From the NCBI RefSeq assembly GCF_023078275.1, contig NC_062983.1, positions 10,099,001 to 10,163,000 of the forward strand: a DNA stretch of 64,000 nucleotides. Reading direction: 5' to 3'. Position numbers and translations under genes: made by a program. Position 1 is the first letter of the stretch; every line of letters begins with the position of its first letter. Positions 37,130 through 47,409 of this stretch are shown here, in pieces. The notes under the pieces were generated by a model, which saw only the letters and a list, made by a program, of their open reading frames with translations, was not told where the DNA came from and ran no database searches. Origin of the DNA: Leguminivora glycinivorella. Its lineage: Eukaryota > Arthropoda > Insecta > Lepidoptera > Tortricidae.

Positions 37130-37222
37130 TAGGCCACGAGGGTTGCTGAAGATAAGAAGGCGTGGCGCAAGCTCATGAAAGCCCTTCGCAGCTCTGGGGC
37201 GCCTTAGGACAATAACAACAAC
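37130..37222 (+). mobile_element. LINE ORF2 end with (AAC)n tail
   Basis: Reads ATRVAEDKKAWRKLMKALRS then a stop, followed directly by (AAC)n at about 37211-37225. Related to the fragment at 24555-24870. Confidence 0.65.
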
Positions 37223-37225
37223 AAC

Positions 37226-39215
37226 ATTTAGAAGCAGAATATCAAGAACGTAATGAATATTTATAGAAATCTACTTAATTTACTGTGTTTAATTTTCCTA
37301 AACTATTTGCATTCTTACATCTTGCCTTTAATTTAAGCGAAATTTCGCCGAACCCCTCAAAGCGAGAACAGTCTATTTCACTAAAGTATCTGCATTAAGG
37401 CTGTATGTAAATATAAACATATAGGCGAGTTCAGGGGTGCATGCTCGGCAGTTAAATATGTGGACAGCGAGAGCACTTTGTTTCAAAACAGCTGAGACAC
37501 GGTTGACACAGTAATGTACTGTTTCAGCTCTTTCCAATATTTTTACATAAAAAGAGATTAAAACATACCATCAAACATACAACCAAAGCCCCAAATGTAT
37601 TTTTTTATTCGGAAACAAGAACTTTCGTTTTCACGGTGCTATTAGAACATCCAAAACATTTGTCATTCAGACATCTTGGCCATTTTGGCCGCGTCCTAAT
37701 ACAGCTACGGGCAAGCATGAGCGAAATGCAGATATTTACGATATCTAATTATACGAAAGTAATATAAAATTGGTCTGTGACATTTTACTTAAAAGCGCGA
37801 AAACACGCAATGACATATCTCTTAGTTACAATGTCAAGGTCAGACAGCCAAAACATTATGTAATTTTTTCTCTTTTTTGGGATTTTCTCGTAGTCAATTT
37901 TGCTCAGTATGTCTTAAATGGCACAGGCGTGATTGAATTTATGTATGTCTTAAAACATCCAAATCGCTCGTAAATGCAAGTGTCTAAAAACCTTATATTT
38001 AATTAAAGTAAACGTTCTTCAAAAGTAAGCTACGCTTAGTTGGCGAACGTATCGCGATGTTAAACGTTACAAGGAAAGTTTGGAGGAGGTTCGAAACTAC
38101 TGCTTATTTAGCGATACTGGTATGAAAACGCTGTGAACATTATTATTACTTTACTGCTGGCGCAAAGGAAGGCAAAATTATGTTTACACTGCGAAAACTA
38201 CGCTGAAAATTATGACGTGTATATTGAAAATGTTTACTGCTGTTCTTAAGGGCGGTTAGTTTTATGCGATGAGCGAAGCGGTCGCATGCGATTTATTGAA
38301 TGTAGGGAAATTAATGACATATGTGCAGTAAGTTGGTTATTGTTTCTCATACATTAAGTGATCGCTTGCGTTTACCGCTGCTTCTGTCGCAAAAAATATC
38401 GCGCTTTATAAATAGATCAACAACTTCAACCCTGTCAATATACTGTTGGCTGATCCTAAACAATGAATAAATGTAAAAACAATGTACATAATAAATAAAA
38501 TGTATGTAATGAATATCAGGCTAGCTAGAATAGGTACCTACATAAATTTATGAAAGATAATCGTAAAAGAAAATTTAAAGTTTCTACTGTTTATTTTAAA
38601 GTTTGTTTGGAAAAGATCGTTTGCATAAAACTGCCAGAGTTGCCTACATTTACATCGAAAATCTGTTTGTATTTTATGTGGTGCTAATTTTACTGTTAAA
38701 ATAACTTACCTATTTTGTACCTTATCACTCTTATCAGTTTTCTTAATATTTTAAAGAAGAATTCTTGTATAAAATCCACAACTACTAGTTACAATCGACT
38801 CAACATGACTGTCAACCATACGTTACATTGACGAAACACCAATCCGAGCTAAGTGCCCCGCCCTGTATCCCGATTCCTTCGATTTATTATCCCACTATAA
38901 ATTTCCCGGCCCTTTTCGGGCCCATTAAATAGCCCGAAAATCATCTTAGCACACCGCGAAATATAGTCATTTGTGGGGTTTTATTTTCATTTTATTGTTT
39001 CGAAATAAGAGAATGAGGTTAGGTAATGGACCGTGTCGATTCAGTTTTACGAGCGTCCAGGAAACTCGGAACTTTGCCTCTACTATGACGTTTTAGAATA
39101 CGTAACTCGATAACGTAAATGTCGCGGAAAATGTAAATAATTTTAAGCACTTTAAATTCTTTCACGTTCGCGTCACTCACGAATCGAACGCGATAAAAAG
39201 TATAAAAACCTATAG
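37226..39215. other. Intergenic, nothing recognised
   Basis: No supported gene. A fragment at 37920-37950 (GGCACAGGCGTGATTGAATT) recalls the end of repeat B. Confidence 0.4.
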
Positions 39216-40485
39216 AGGTGTACAAATAAATTTTAAGGTTTTTTTTTTTAATTTTGAATTTTTATTGAGAAAAACTGGTACAATGTATATCGTTTAAAAT
39301 ATTGCCCGTCGCTTTCTATTACCTTTGCCCATCTTTCAGGCAGCAAACGGATACCGCGTTTAAAAAAATCCTCATCTTTTGAGGCGATCCAAGAATCGAG
39401 CCAATTTTTCACATCTTCATAAGAAGTAAAGTGCTGATCAGACAGCGCATGAGCCATTGACCGGAACAAGTGGTAGTCCGAAGGAACAATGTCTGGCGAA
39501 TACGGCGGGTGAGGTAGAACATCCCAGTTCAGTGCCTCTAAAGTTTCCTTGACAACTTTCGCAACATGTGGCCGAGCGTTGTCGTGCTGAAATATCACTT
39601 TGTCATGTCTTTTGTCATATTGGGGGGGGTTTAAGCTTTAATATTCGACTCAATTGCTTCAATTGTTGTTGATAACGTTGCCCAGTGACAGTTTCGTTAG
39701 GCTGGAGTAGCTCATAGTAGATAACTCCGAGTTGATCCCACCAGATGCACAGCATTATCTTCTTGCCATGAATACTCGGTTTGGCCGTTGAAGTTGAGGC
39801 ATGGCCGGGCTTATCCCAGGATTTTCTGCGCTTTGGATTGTCGTACTTGATTCATTTTTCGTCTCCTGTCACTATTCGATGTAAAAAACTCTTCCGGTTT
39901 TGTCTTTGAAGTAGTTGTTCGCACGTGAAAAAACGGCGTTCGACGTCTCTAGGCTTGAGTTCATACGGAACCCAATGTCCTTCTTTTTGCACCATACCTA
40001 ATGCCTTGAGACGATTTGAAATCGTTTGCTGAGTCACTCCCAAGGTCTCAGCAAGTTCCTCTTGAGTTTGACATGAATCTTGGTCCAGTAATGCTTCTAA
40101 CTCGGCGTCTTCAAACTTTACTGGCCTCTCTTCGCGTTCTTTGTCACTGATGTCAAAAAACCGTCGGAACCAATACTCGCATGTTTTTATTGATGGAGCA
40201 TGCTCTTCATACGCTTCACATAGCAGTCGATGCCCTTCAGCTGCACTTTTCTTTAAGTTGAAGCAAAAAAGCAGTGCTTCCCGCAAATGTTGTTTAGTTG
40301 GCACAAAAGTTGACATGGTTGGAGCACAAAAATGCGTGTCCTTTACACTTCAACGAAATAAATCCTACTATGAGGGGAAAATGGTTACGTTTTAACATGT
40401 ATACGCAAGTTTCAAGATAGTCCGATGCGATGTAGTACTAGTTATGCCATCTTTTGTAAACCCCTCAAAACTTATTTGTTCACCT
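39216..40485 (-). mobile_element. mariner transposon, near full length
   Basis: AGGTGTACAAATAAATTTTA at the left and AAAACTTATTTGTTCACCT at the right are imperfect inverted ends of about 25 bases. The 1.27-kb length is typical of mariner, and the interior carries the two-part transposase on the minus strand. Confidence 0.88.
39248..40316 (-). pseudogene. mariner transposase, broken by one stop and one frameshift
   Basis: The first part (40316-39852) holds the N-terminal helix-turn-helix DNA-binding region (FNLKKSAAEGHRLLCEAY, WFRRF) and the first catalytic Asp (VTGDEK). It stops where the family has Trp. After 39852 the frame is open through KYDNPKRRKSW and IMLCIWWD to a run of eight C, where one extra base shifts the frame. 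The last part (39598-39248) carries HDNARPH and SPDIVPSDYHLF with exactly 34 residues between the two Asp, the D34D signature of mariner. The 3' end continues to the terminal repeat. With only two lesions, this copy lost function recently. Confidence 0.9.
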
Positions 40486-40877
40486 AATATATTATAATTA
40501 TAAGTAACCGTTTTGCCAACGCCACCTATAGCGAATCGGGAGGCAATGGTGTGGTGAAGAGATCTTTTGAGGGAAAGGCAGTCAGCGCGTCGCGGCCGAT
40601 AGGCGATGGGAGGTTGCTGTGGAGTTATGGACGCGGATATGTACGAACTCCATCAGGTTGAAAACTGGAGAGAAGATGCTAAGGATGGGAAACAGCGGTG
40701 AGCTGAAGTGTTGGACGCCATGAAACACTTTGCCATTTGCATTTTGTCACTGGGCCATAGGAGTAAGTAAGTAATCGTTTGCGGGCACTGAATACTTATT
40801 CATACAATAAATACGCCACCTTCTAAGGCGTGTAGGAATTGAGGGAAGGCATGGACAACTTCGCACGCATCCAACAG

Positions 40878-40952
40878 GCCTCCGTGGCTAAATTGGTCAT
40901 AGCGACTGCTCCGGCAAAGCAGCAGTTCGCAGTTTCGAGTCCTGCCGGAGGT
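40878..40952 (+). tRNA. tRNA-like sequence (pseudo-tRNA or SINE head)
   Basis: A 7-bp acceptor stem (GCCTCCG / CGGAGGT, one G-U pair), a D stem GCTA/TAGC and an anticodon-type stem CTGCT/AGCAG can be drawn over 75 bases. The 7-nt loop CCGGCAA lacks the universal U33, an extra unpaired base precedes the stem, and the B box reads GTTTCGAGTCC. These faults argue for a tRNA-derived repeat rather than a working gene. Confidence 0.35.
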
Positions 40953-41436
40953 GTCAAATTTTCCATTTTTTTCTTTAATTTGAAAATATATGTAGTATCA
41001 TACAATGAACGTTGTCTTCCGTGGTGTGTATTCTCGGGTAACGAATTCTAAAATGTCAAAAGCTCCATAGTAGAGGGTCAGGAAACTCGGAACTAAACGC
41101 CCTTGAGCACTAAAGTTTTAAGTGCTAAGGTGTGTCGGCATTTGAACACGCGCACGCGGATTTTGTAGTTAAAGGATTCAGTAGAAGAACGACGCATTAC
41201 GACATATTTTACAAACTATTATAGGTATACATTTATAGTATTATATGCAGTCGCGTTCAGTTACATTTATGCGAATTAAAATATTGGAGTCGTGTTCAGA
41301 TATTTTTTTAAGTAAGTAACTAAACTCGACTGTATTCATAACAGACTCTTAAAACAAAGGTATATTTTAATTGGCATAATGTAATTCATTTAATTGAAAT
41401 AATATTCCTCTATACTTATATTGTATGTTTGACTAC
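40953..41436. other. Intergenic, nothing recognised
   Basis: No supported gene. Confidence 0.35.
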
Positions 41437-43968
41437 AAAGGTTATCAAACCTTTTTTTTTTTTTTTGACGGAGTGGGAATGCTGTTACGCACGATGTGTG
41501 GGACTCGCCGTTTCTTTCCCCTCCCCTGTCGAGAGGGGGGAAACTTGGCCCTACCCACTAAACCCACTCCGGCGTTCCATCCTCTTTGCCGTTCGTGAGG
41601 GCGCGCTGGGATCGATGTTGTCATCATGTCATTCACCCGGCATTGCCCGGCCAAGGCACCCGCTTAAAGAGGGGGATCAGAGACGCTTGATCCCCCTCGC
41701 TGGCATTCAATCAGGGGGTAAAACCCTTACGGCTCGAGGCGAGCGTACGCTCTTCGCCTTCGACCCTGCCGCCTGCGTCGTAGCGGAAGAGCGTCTGCGG
41801 CTGCTTCTCGCTCCTCTCTGCTTCTTCCTTCTGCGATATGATCACTTCGCAGAAGGAAACCACCGCATTCCAGTTTTTCTCGCTACCCAGCATAGCTTCT
41901 ACTACGCTGCGTAGCGAGAGGTCCGCCATCCCCGTCGCCGCCCTGAGCGTGGCTCTTTCAACAGCCCAGCGACCGCACTCTTCCAAAGTGTGCTGGGCCG
42001 TGTCGTCCGCTGCGCCGCATTCGTGGCAGTGAGGCCCCGGCTCTCTCCGTATTCTGTGCAGGTAATGTCCGAAACAGCCGTGTCCGGACACCACCTGCGT
42101 TATCCTGTATGTTAGGGCCCCCCTCCTGCGGCTGAGCCACTCGTCCATCACTGGTAGAATAGCACCTATGGTTCGGGTTCCATAGGCGCTATTCTCCAAG
42201 GCATCCCTCCATCTTTCTTTCAGGCGCTCCGCGGCAGCCCGCTCCCTTCTCTCGGCTTCCTCAGCGTCCGGGACCTCTCCTCGCTCCCTGGCTTCCACTT
42301 TAAGCCGGTACCTCTCCGCCAGCATCCCCGCATCCAGCTCCCAAGGTGGGGTGCCGGCAAGAAGGCATGCCGCTGCGTGAGAGGTGGTGCGGTAGGCCCT
42401 CACCATTCTTTGGGCCACTAACCTCTGTGGCCGACGGAGCAGTGCCTTTGCGCGTGTCGTCAGTCGTTCAGCCCAAATGGGCGCGCCGTAGAGCGCCATG
42501 CTCCTGACGACCCCCGCATATAGGCGCCGACATGGGGTATTCAGCCCTCCCAAATTAGGTAATAGGCGGCCCAGAGCCGAGGCCGCCCCCACGAGGCGAG
42601 GAGCCAGTTTCGCAAAGTGCTCCTCGAACGTCCACTTTCTGTCCAGGACAAGACCCAAGTACTTGATGTGGGGATTGACCTGGACAGATTCACCCCCCAC
42701 CCTCACTGCAGCGCCCGAAGGTAACCGGCCCCACCCCCTCGTTCGCCCGAGGACCATAGCCTCGGTCTTTGGTAAGGCAACCCGGAGCCCCAGGAGTCCT
42801 ATGCGCTCCACCGTGAGCTCGGTCGCCACCGCCGCCCTCCTGAGTACCTCATCTAGCTCTCTTCCCCGCACAGCCACTAGTGTGTCGTCTGCGTAACACA
42901 CGGTGATCATGCGGGGAAGCTGCACCCCCCGGATTACCCAGTCATAGCCGAGATTCCACAGGATTGGACCCAAGACAGACCCCTGCGGAACCCCGCACGC
43001 CATAGCCCTCGCACTCCTGATACCCCTCTGTTCATACAGCACTACCCGTCCCGTCAGGTAGTGCTCTACTACTCGCCTCAAATAGTGAGGCACCTCGTGA
43101 TAACGAAGTGCCTCCCCAATGACCGCATAGGGCAGCGAGCCGAAAGCGTTGGCGATATCCAGTGATACCGCCACTACTCCTTCCCCCTGCCCAGCTGCTA
43201 GCACCACAAAATCTCTCAGCGCTGCCACCGCGTCTATAGTAGACCTCCCCCTGCGGAATCCGAATTGGCAGTCATGTAGGTTCGGACCCATTCCCACCAG
43301 ATGCTGTTGAATTCGGGCGGCCAGAATTCGTTCGAAGAGCTTCCCGACCTCATCCAGGAGCACGATGGGTCGGTAGCCGGCCGGAGAATCTGGTGGACGC
43401 CCCTCCTTACGCAACAGGCATAGTCGACCTTCCTTCCAGCAGCTTGGGAAGCGGCCCTCCTCAAGGCAGTCCTGCAGAAGGGATTTTAGACGATTGCCAA
43501 GTTGCTTAAGTGCCAGGAAGAGCACTTTGCCTGGCACTCCGTCCGGTCCCGGTGCTTTGCGCGCAATCCTCAACCGCTCCATGGCCAATTCCATCTCCTC
43601 GTCCGTTATAGGGGGAACAAAGGGCGGCTCCACCGGGTCCGCTGGGGGGCCATCGCTGGTGGTATGAAGTCTGGCGCATCCGGAAACAGGCCCTCAACTA
43701 CCCTCCGGAGAAGTTGTGGCTCCATATCATCTATGGGCGGGGATCTCTGCAATTTATTGCGCACCATTCTGTATGGGCGTCCCCATGGGTCCCTATTGAG
43801 GGTAGCCAGGAATTGCTCCCACCCCTCGCTTTTCGCCTTCTTGATAGCCTGTTGGAGAACTCGCTTCTTCTCCACTAATGCGGTGCGGAGGAGCTCCTCC
43901 TCTTCAGCTGTGTGCCTCCTCCTTCTACACCTTGTGTAGGCCCGCCGAGCGTAAAGGTTATCAAACCT
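41437..43968 (-). mobile_element. 5'-truncated R1-clade LINE with exact target duplication
   Basis: The 16-base direct repeat AAAGGTTATCAAACCT flanks the element at 41437-41452 and 43953-43968. A poly(T) run on the plus strand (from about 41453) is its poly(A) tail, and the 5' end is cut in the region before the reverse transcriptase (RRRRHTAEEEELLRTAL). The block is strikingly GC-rich against its surroundings. Confidence 0.95.
41711..43875 (-). pseudogene. R1-clade reverse transcriptase ORF, 5' truncated and frameshifted
   Basis: The upstream part (43875-43606; KKRVLQQAIKKAKSEGWEQF, DAPDFIPPAMAP) is in a different frame from the main part. The break is a C6 run at about 43646-43651, where one base appears lost. 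The main part (43633-41711, 640 codons) carries the RT core: KAPGPDGVP, YRPIVLLDEVGKLFERI, CQFGFRRGRSTIDA, CGVPQGSVLGPILWN and the catalytic YADD at about residue 247. It is followed by a thumb/connection region and a C-terminal zinc knuckle CHEC...H...EEC (CX2CX8HX4C), typical of R1/TRAS/SART-type elements. It would copy LINE RNA at a nicked target; the endonuclease is lost with the 5' end, so this copy is dead. Confidence 0.9.
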
Positions 43969-44220
43969 ACCGTGTAAGTAGTTACAAAGTTTGTCGTTAA
44001 ATTACTTCGTGTACTAGGTATTTTGAATACTCACTAGTCAGAATAAAACTTAAATACCAGTCATAAATCCTCCAATAAACATTTTTTCCTAAATTCAACT
44101 AAAATTTTACTTACTTTTGCTTTGGTTTCATGCGCCGCATGGTTTGAAGAACAAGGTTTCCGATTTCAAGTCTTGAGATTGGAGTGAGTCCACCCGCTAC
44201 GGAAAAAAATAAATTAATAA

Positions 44221-44405
44221 GTACAATAATCACACGCATATATTCCCAAAAGAGGTAGGCAGAATACATGAAACTACACGTTTCAGTGCCACTCTTAGCA
44301 ATCAAGAGGTTGAAACAAAACGAAATGTGCAAGTTGCCAGCCAGTTGATTTCTATGATACTCACGGAAGGAAAGGAGGGTGAAATTCTTTACCCGACATC
44401 ACACG
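44221..44405 (-). repeat. Dispersed repeat B, copy 3, reverse
   Basis: AGGTAGGCAGAATACATGAAACTACACG...CAGTGCCACTCTTAGCAA matches repeat B in reverse (compare 26950-27060). Confidence 0.65.
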
Positions 44406-44562
44406 GGCATAAATTCACTTTGTATTAGGCATTAAAATATGTAAGTAGATTATAAGTACGTAACATAGCATGTTAGTGTTCACTAACAACTATGTACTGT
44501 AATTGTCTGACAATAAACGTTTTTTTTTTTTTTAAATTTATAAAGAGGATATTTACTGTTAT

Positions 44563-44612
44563 TAACCCCCGACGCAAAAACGACGGGGTGTTATAAGTTT
44601 GACGTGTCTGTG

Positions 44613-44655
<43 letters not shown>

Positions 44656-44832
44656 GTGTGTGTGTCTATCTATGGCATCGTAGCTCCCGAACGGATGAAC
44701 CGATTTAGATTTTTTGTTTGAAAGCTGTTTGTTTGAAAACTAACTAGTCGGGAGTATTCTTAGCCATGTTTCATAAAAATCGGTCCTCTACGTCGCGGTC
44801 GGGGGTTCTTTCATAATTTTAATTTTGTGGTT
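44563..44832 (+). repeat. Dispersed repeat G, copy 1
   Basis: CCCCCGACGCAAAAACGACG, a (TCTG)n run at about 44606-44654, then GGCATCGTAGCTCCCGAACG and ATCGGTCCTCTACGTCGCGG. Further copies at 45244 and 50547. Confidence 0.75.
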
Positions 44833-45243
44833 AGGTTATAATCAATATTATACATATTTAGTGTCTAAACAATCACAAGAGAAATAAAAACCGAAGCTCA
44901 CAGATTAAACAGCTTGCTATCAAAGTATATCATCTGGTAATTAATTAATAGACCAAAAAAACGTTCGCGATGTCGCCAGCCAGTCCAACTTCGCACATTA
45001 TTCAAAACTTATTCCTTTGCCATTGAAGTTGGCCGTTTTCATTAAATTATAACTTTTAATTAGCTGGATTTTGTACTCTTTTAAGAACATAAGATAACAA
45101 ATGCAGAATACTGATGCTAAAAGCTTTGAAAGTAGTTTCTTAATTAACTTTATTAAGTATCTAGTTTTTCTTTCATTGGGACTTTACCAGTAATAAGCTA
45201 AGTGGAAGAAAGTGTTAAGCAAAAATAATGTTGATCTGTCTTT

Positions 45244-45477
45244 TTAACCCCCGACGTATAAACGACGGAGTGTTATAAGTTTCACTGTCTGACTGCCTGT
45301 CTGTTTGTGTGTGTGTCTGTCTGTGGCATCGTAGCTCCCGAACGGAGGAACCGATTTAAATTTAGTTTTTTTCTTTGAAAGCAGAATTATTCAGGAGTGT
45401 TCTTGAAAATCCATGTTTCATGAAAATCGGTCCACTATGTCGAGGGTTTTTTCAAAATTTTAATTTTGTGGATATCA
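45244..45477 (+). repeat. Dispersed repeat G, copy 2
   Basis: CCCCCGACGTATAAACGACG, TGGCATCGTAGCTCCCGAAC, ATGAAAATCGGTCCACTATG. Same family as 44563-44832, about 680 bases further on. Confidence 0.75.
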
Positions 45478-45690
45478 AAAACTCCATCCTAATGAAGCTT
45501 TTCGATTCAATCACAACTTTGGAAGACTTTTTTGATATGACACAAACATACAAACAATTGTTTTTCAAGAATTCCTGCGTCGACCATGTGACGAAAAGTA
45601 ACTGAATGACTACGTTTTTTATTTACTTAAATTTTAATAAAAACAGGTATATTCGAAGGTACCTAGCTTTTGAACCTTAATAGTTATAGC

Positions 45691-45900
45691 AGGGGCGGCT
45701 CACTCCGCAATTCTACTGTGGCGCTACAAGTACATGCAAGCGGCCGGGAGTTCGCGGCCCATTCAGTGATGACAACCTTCGCGCGGCGCAATAGAATTCA
45801 ATGTCGGCTGCTCGCTTGCGGTCCGTTTGTTAATGTAGGTAAGAATTTAGAATGGCGGCATTTTATAAACATCAAAGGAGTGAGCCTTCTGTACTTGTAC
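45691..45900. repeat. Dispersed repeat with GGCGGCTCACTCC / GGAGTGAGCC ends
   Basis: GGGGCGGCTCACTCCGCAAT at the left and AAAGGAGTGAGCCTTC at the right form short inverted ends. The GC-rich body (GTTCGCGGCCCATTCAGTGA) contrasts with its flanks. I recognise the body as a common moth repeat. Confidence 0.55.
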
Positions 45901-47282
45901 TATTTCTATTATATATTCTGTGGTTATAGTTACATTAATTTTTTAATGGTTTCGTCAAAAATTAAGACAATTGTCATTCACTATCCTCATACTAAAATAC
46001 GTACTGAATAATAAGTTACGCGAAAAAGTGTGCCAAAACACTTGCCTTTTGATACAGGTCAGTTAAATCAAATGCCGCAATTTTTCGCGGAACCACTAAA
46101 TCAATTTAAATCAAGCACGTGCCAGGATCAAAACCACCTTCCAATTTCTCTTTTCTCAAGCATAAAACATACCCAAAATGAAACAATAGGCTTGTCCCGC
46201 ACAATCGCAGTGTGGTCACCGAGTCCTGAGTCCCTAATAGTCACTGGATTTACGGGCACCCTATAAATCTGAGAGGGATTGTTAGCCCTAGCGCAAAAAG
46301 CTTATGTGGATGGACAGACGTTACTTTATTATTCATTAATGGTAATTTTATGAAATTCATAAAAAGAAATGGAATATTATATTTTATAGCTACTAAAGAA
46401 ATGGTTTTAGGCGGTTTTGATTTAGTAAAGTAGTCCAGTCTAGGTGCCTATAAATGGACACTTATCCGTCTAAGAGAAAATAAAAAATTATCTGGATTTT
46501 CTTTATTTGTTCTCGTAAGAGTGAATTAGAATTAAAGAATGGAAAACAAAATTACACAGATTTTTACCAAGCGTACTATGGTAAAAAGACAAAAGGGTTA
46601 CGGTATTACGCTACTGGAATAAAAATAATTTCAACTTTGTTCATAGTTTTGGAGTAGGTCTGAACGATTGTTTTCTATTTAATCATTTGCATTAAAAATT
46701 AGTATATAACACTTGAAATGAAGCCCTTCCAAGTGGCCAAAAAATAATCCAGGCTTGCCGGGATACATAACACGATTACTTACATATGTAGATATGGGGA
46801 TATCTGGTGGAAACATGTTTTGTTGATACTATTTAAGCACTAGTTTTTATAGTCAGTCTGGTTAAACATGACACACAATAAACATTAACTGATATTAGCT
46901 TTCACAAAATTTTACAATCACTATCCATAGAATTGCAATAGAGTCAAGCAGAATCACTAGTAATTTTCTGTCATAGACCTATAGGTTTCCTATTTCAAGT
47001 GTTTTCTGCAGGGAGACTTAGAGATATATTTCTAATCTCCATAGTTTTCTTACTTTGACAGCGTGTCAAAACCAATGAAAACCATAAAGAATCAATACCT
47101 ACTAAAAAGTATAGTATTCTGTTTGTTCTTTGTAAAAAGGTTTATAATATTCATATATTCTACTTTTTCCATGAAAGGTGTACATATCAAAGTTTATATA
47201 ATTTGGCTGTAAGGACATTGCCATTAACGCATAATGTTTACATATTATTTTTACAAAAAGCAGTATCCTCTTTTCTTAAATT
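45901..47282. other. Upstream region of gene 2, nothing recognised
   Basis: AT-rich sequence; no repeat or ORF supported. It should contain the gene 2 promoter. Confidence 0.4.
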
Positions 47283-47290
47283 TATATAAA
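47283..47290 (+). promoter_or_regulatory. Candidate TATA box of gene 2
   Basis: TATATAAA lies about 120 bases before the gene 2 start codon. That fits a short 5' UTR, but no clear initiator motif was seen and the region is AT-rich, so a chance match is possible. Confidence 0.3.
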
Positions 47291-47409
47291 TAATATCACA
47301 TCTCAAAGAAGAAAAGACCTTGACAGCTTTTGACAGCTTTCAACATCAAACTATTTTATTTTGTGTTTTCTTTGTATGTGAAAAATTTCACGCTAAAAAC
47401 TAAAATAAG

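Noticed and set aside
42498..42896. Plus-strand ORFs across 41.4-43.9 kb
   Set aside because: Antisense shadows of the GC-rich R1-clade reverse transcriptase.
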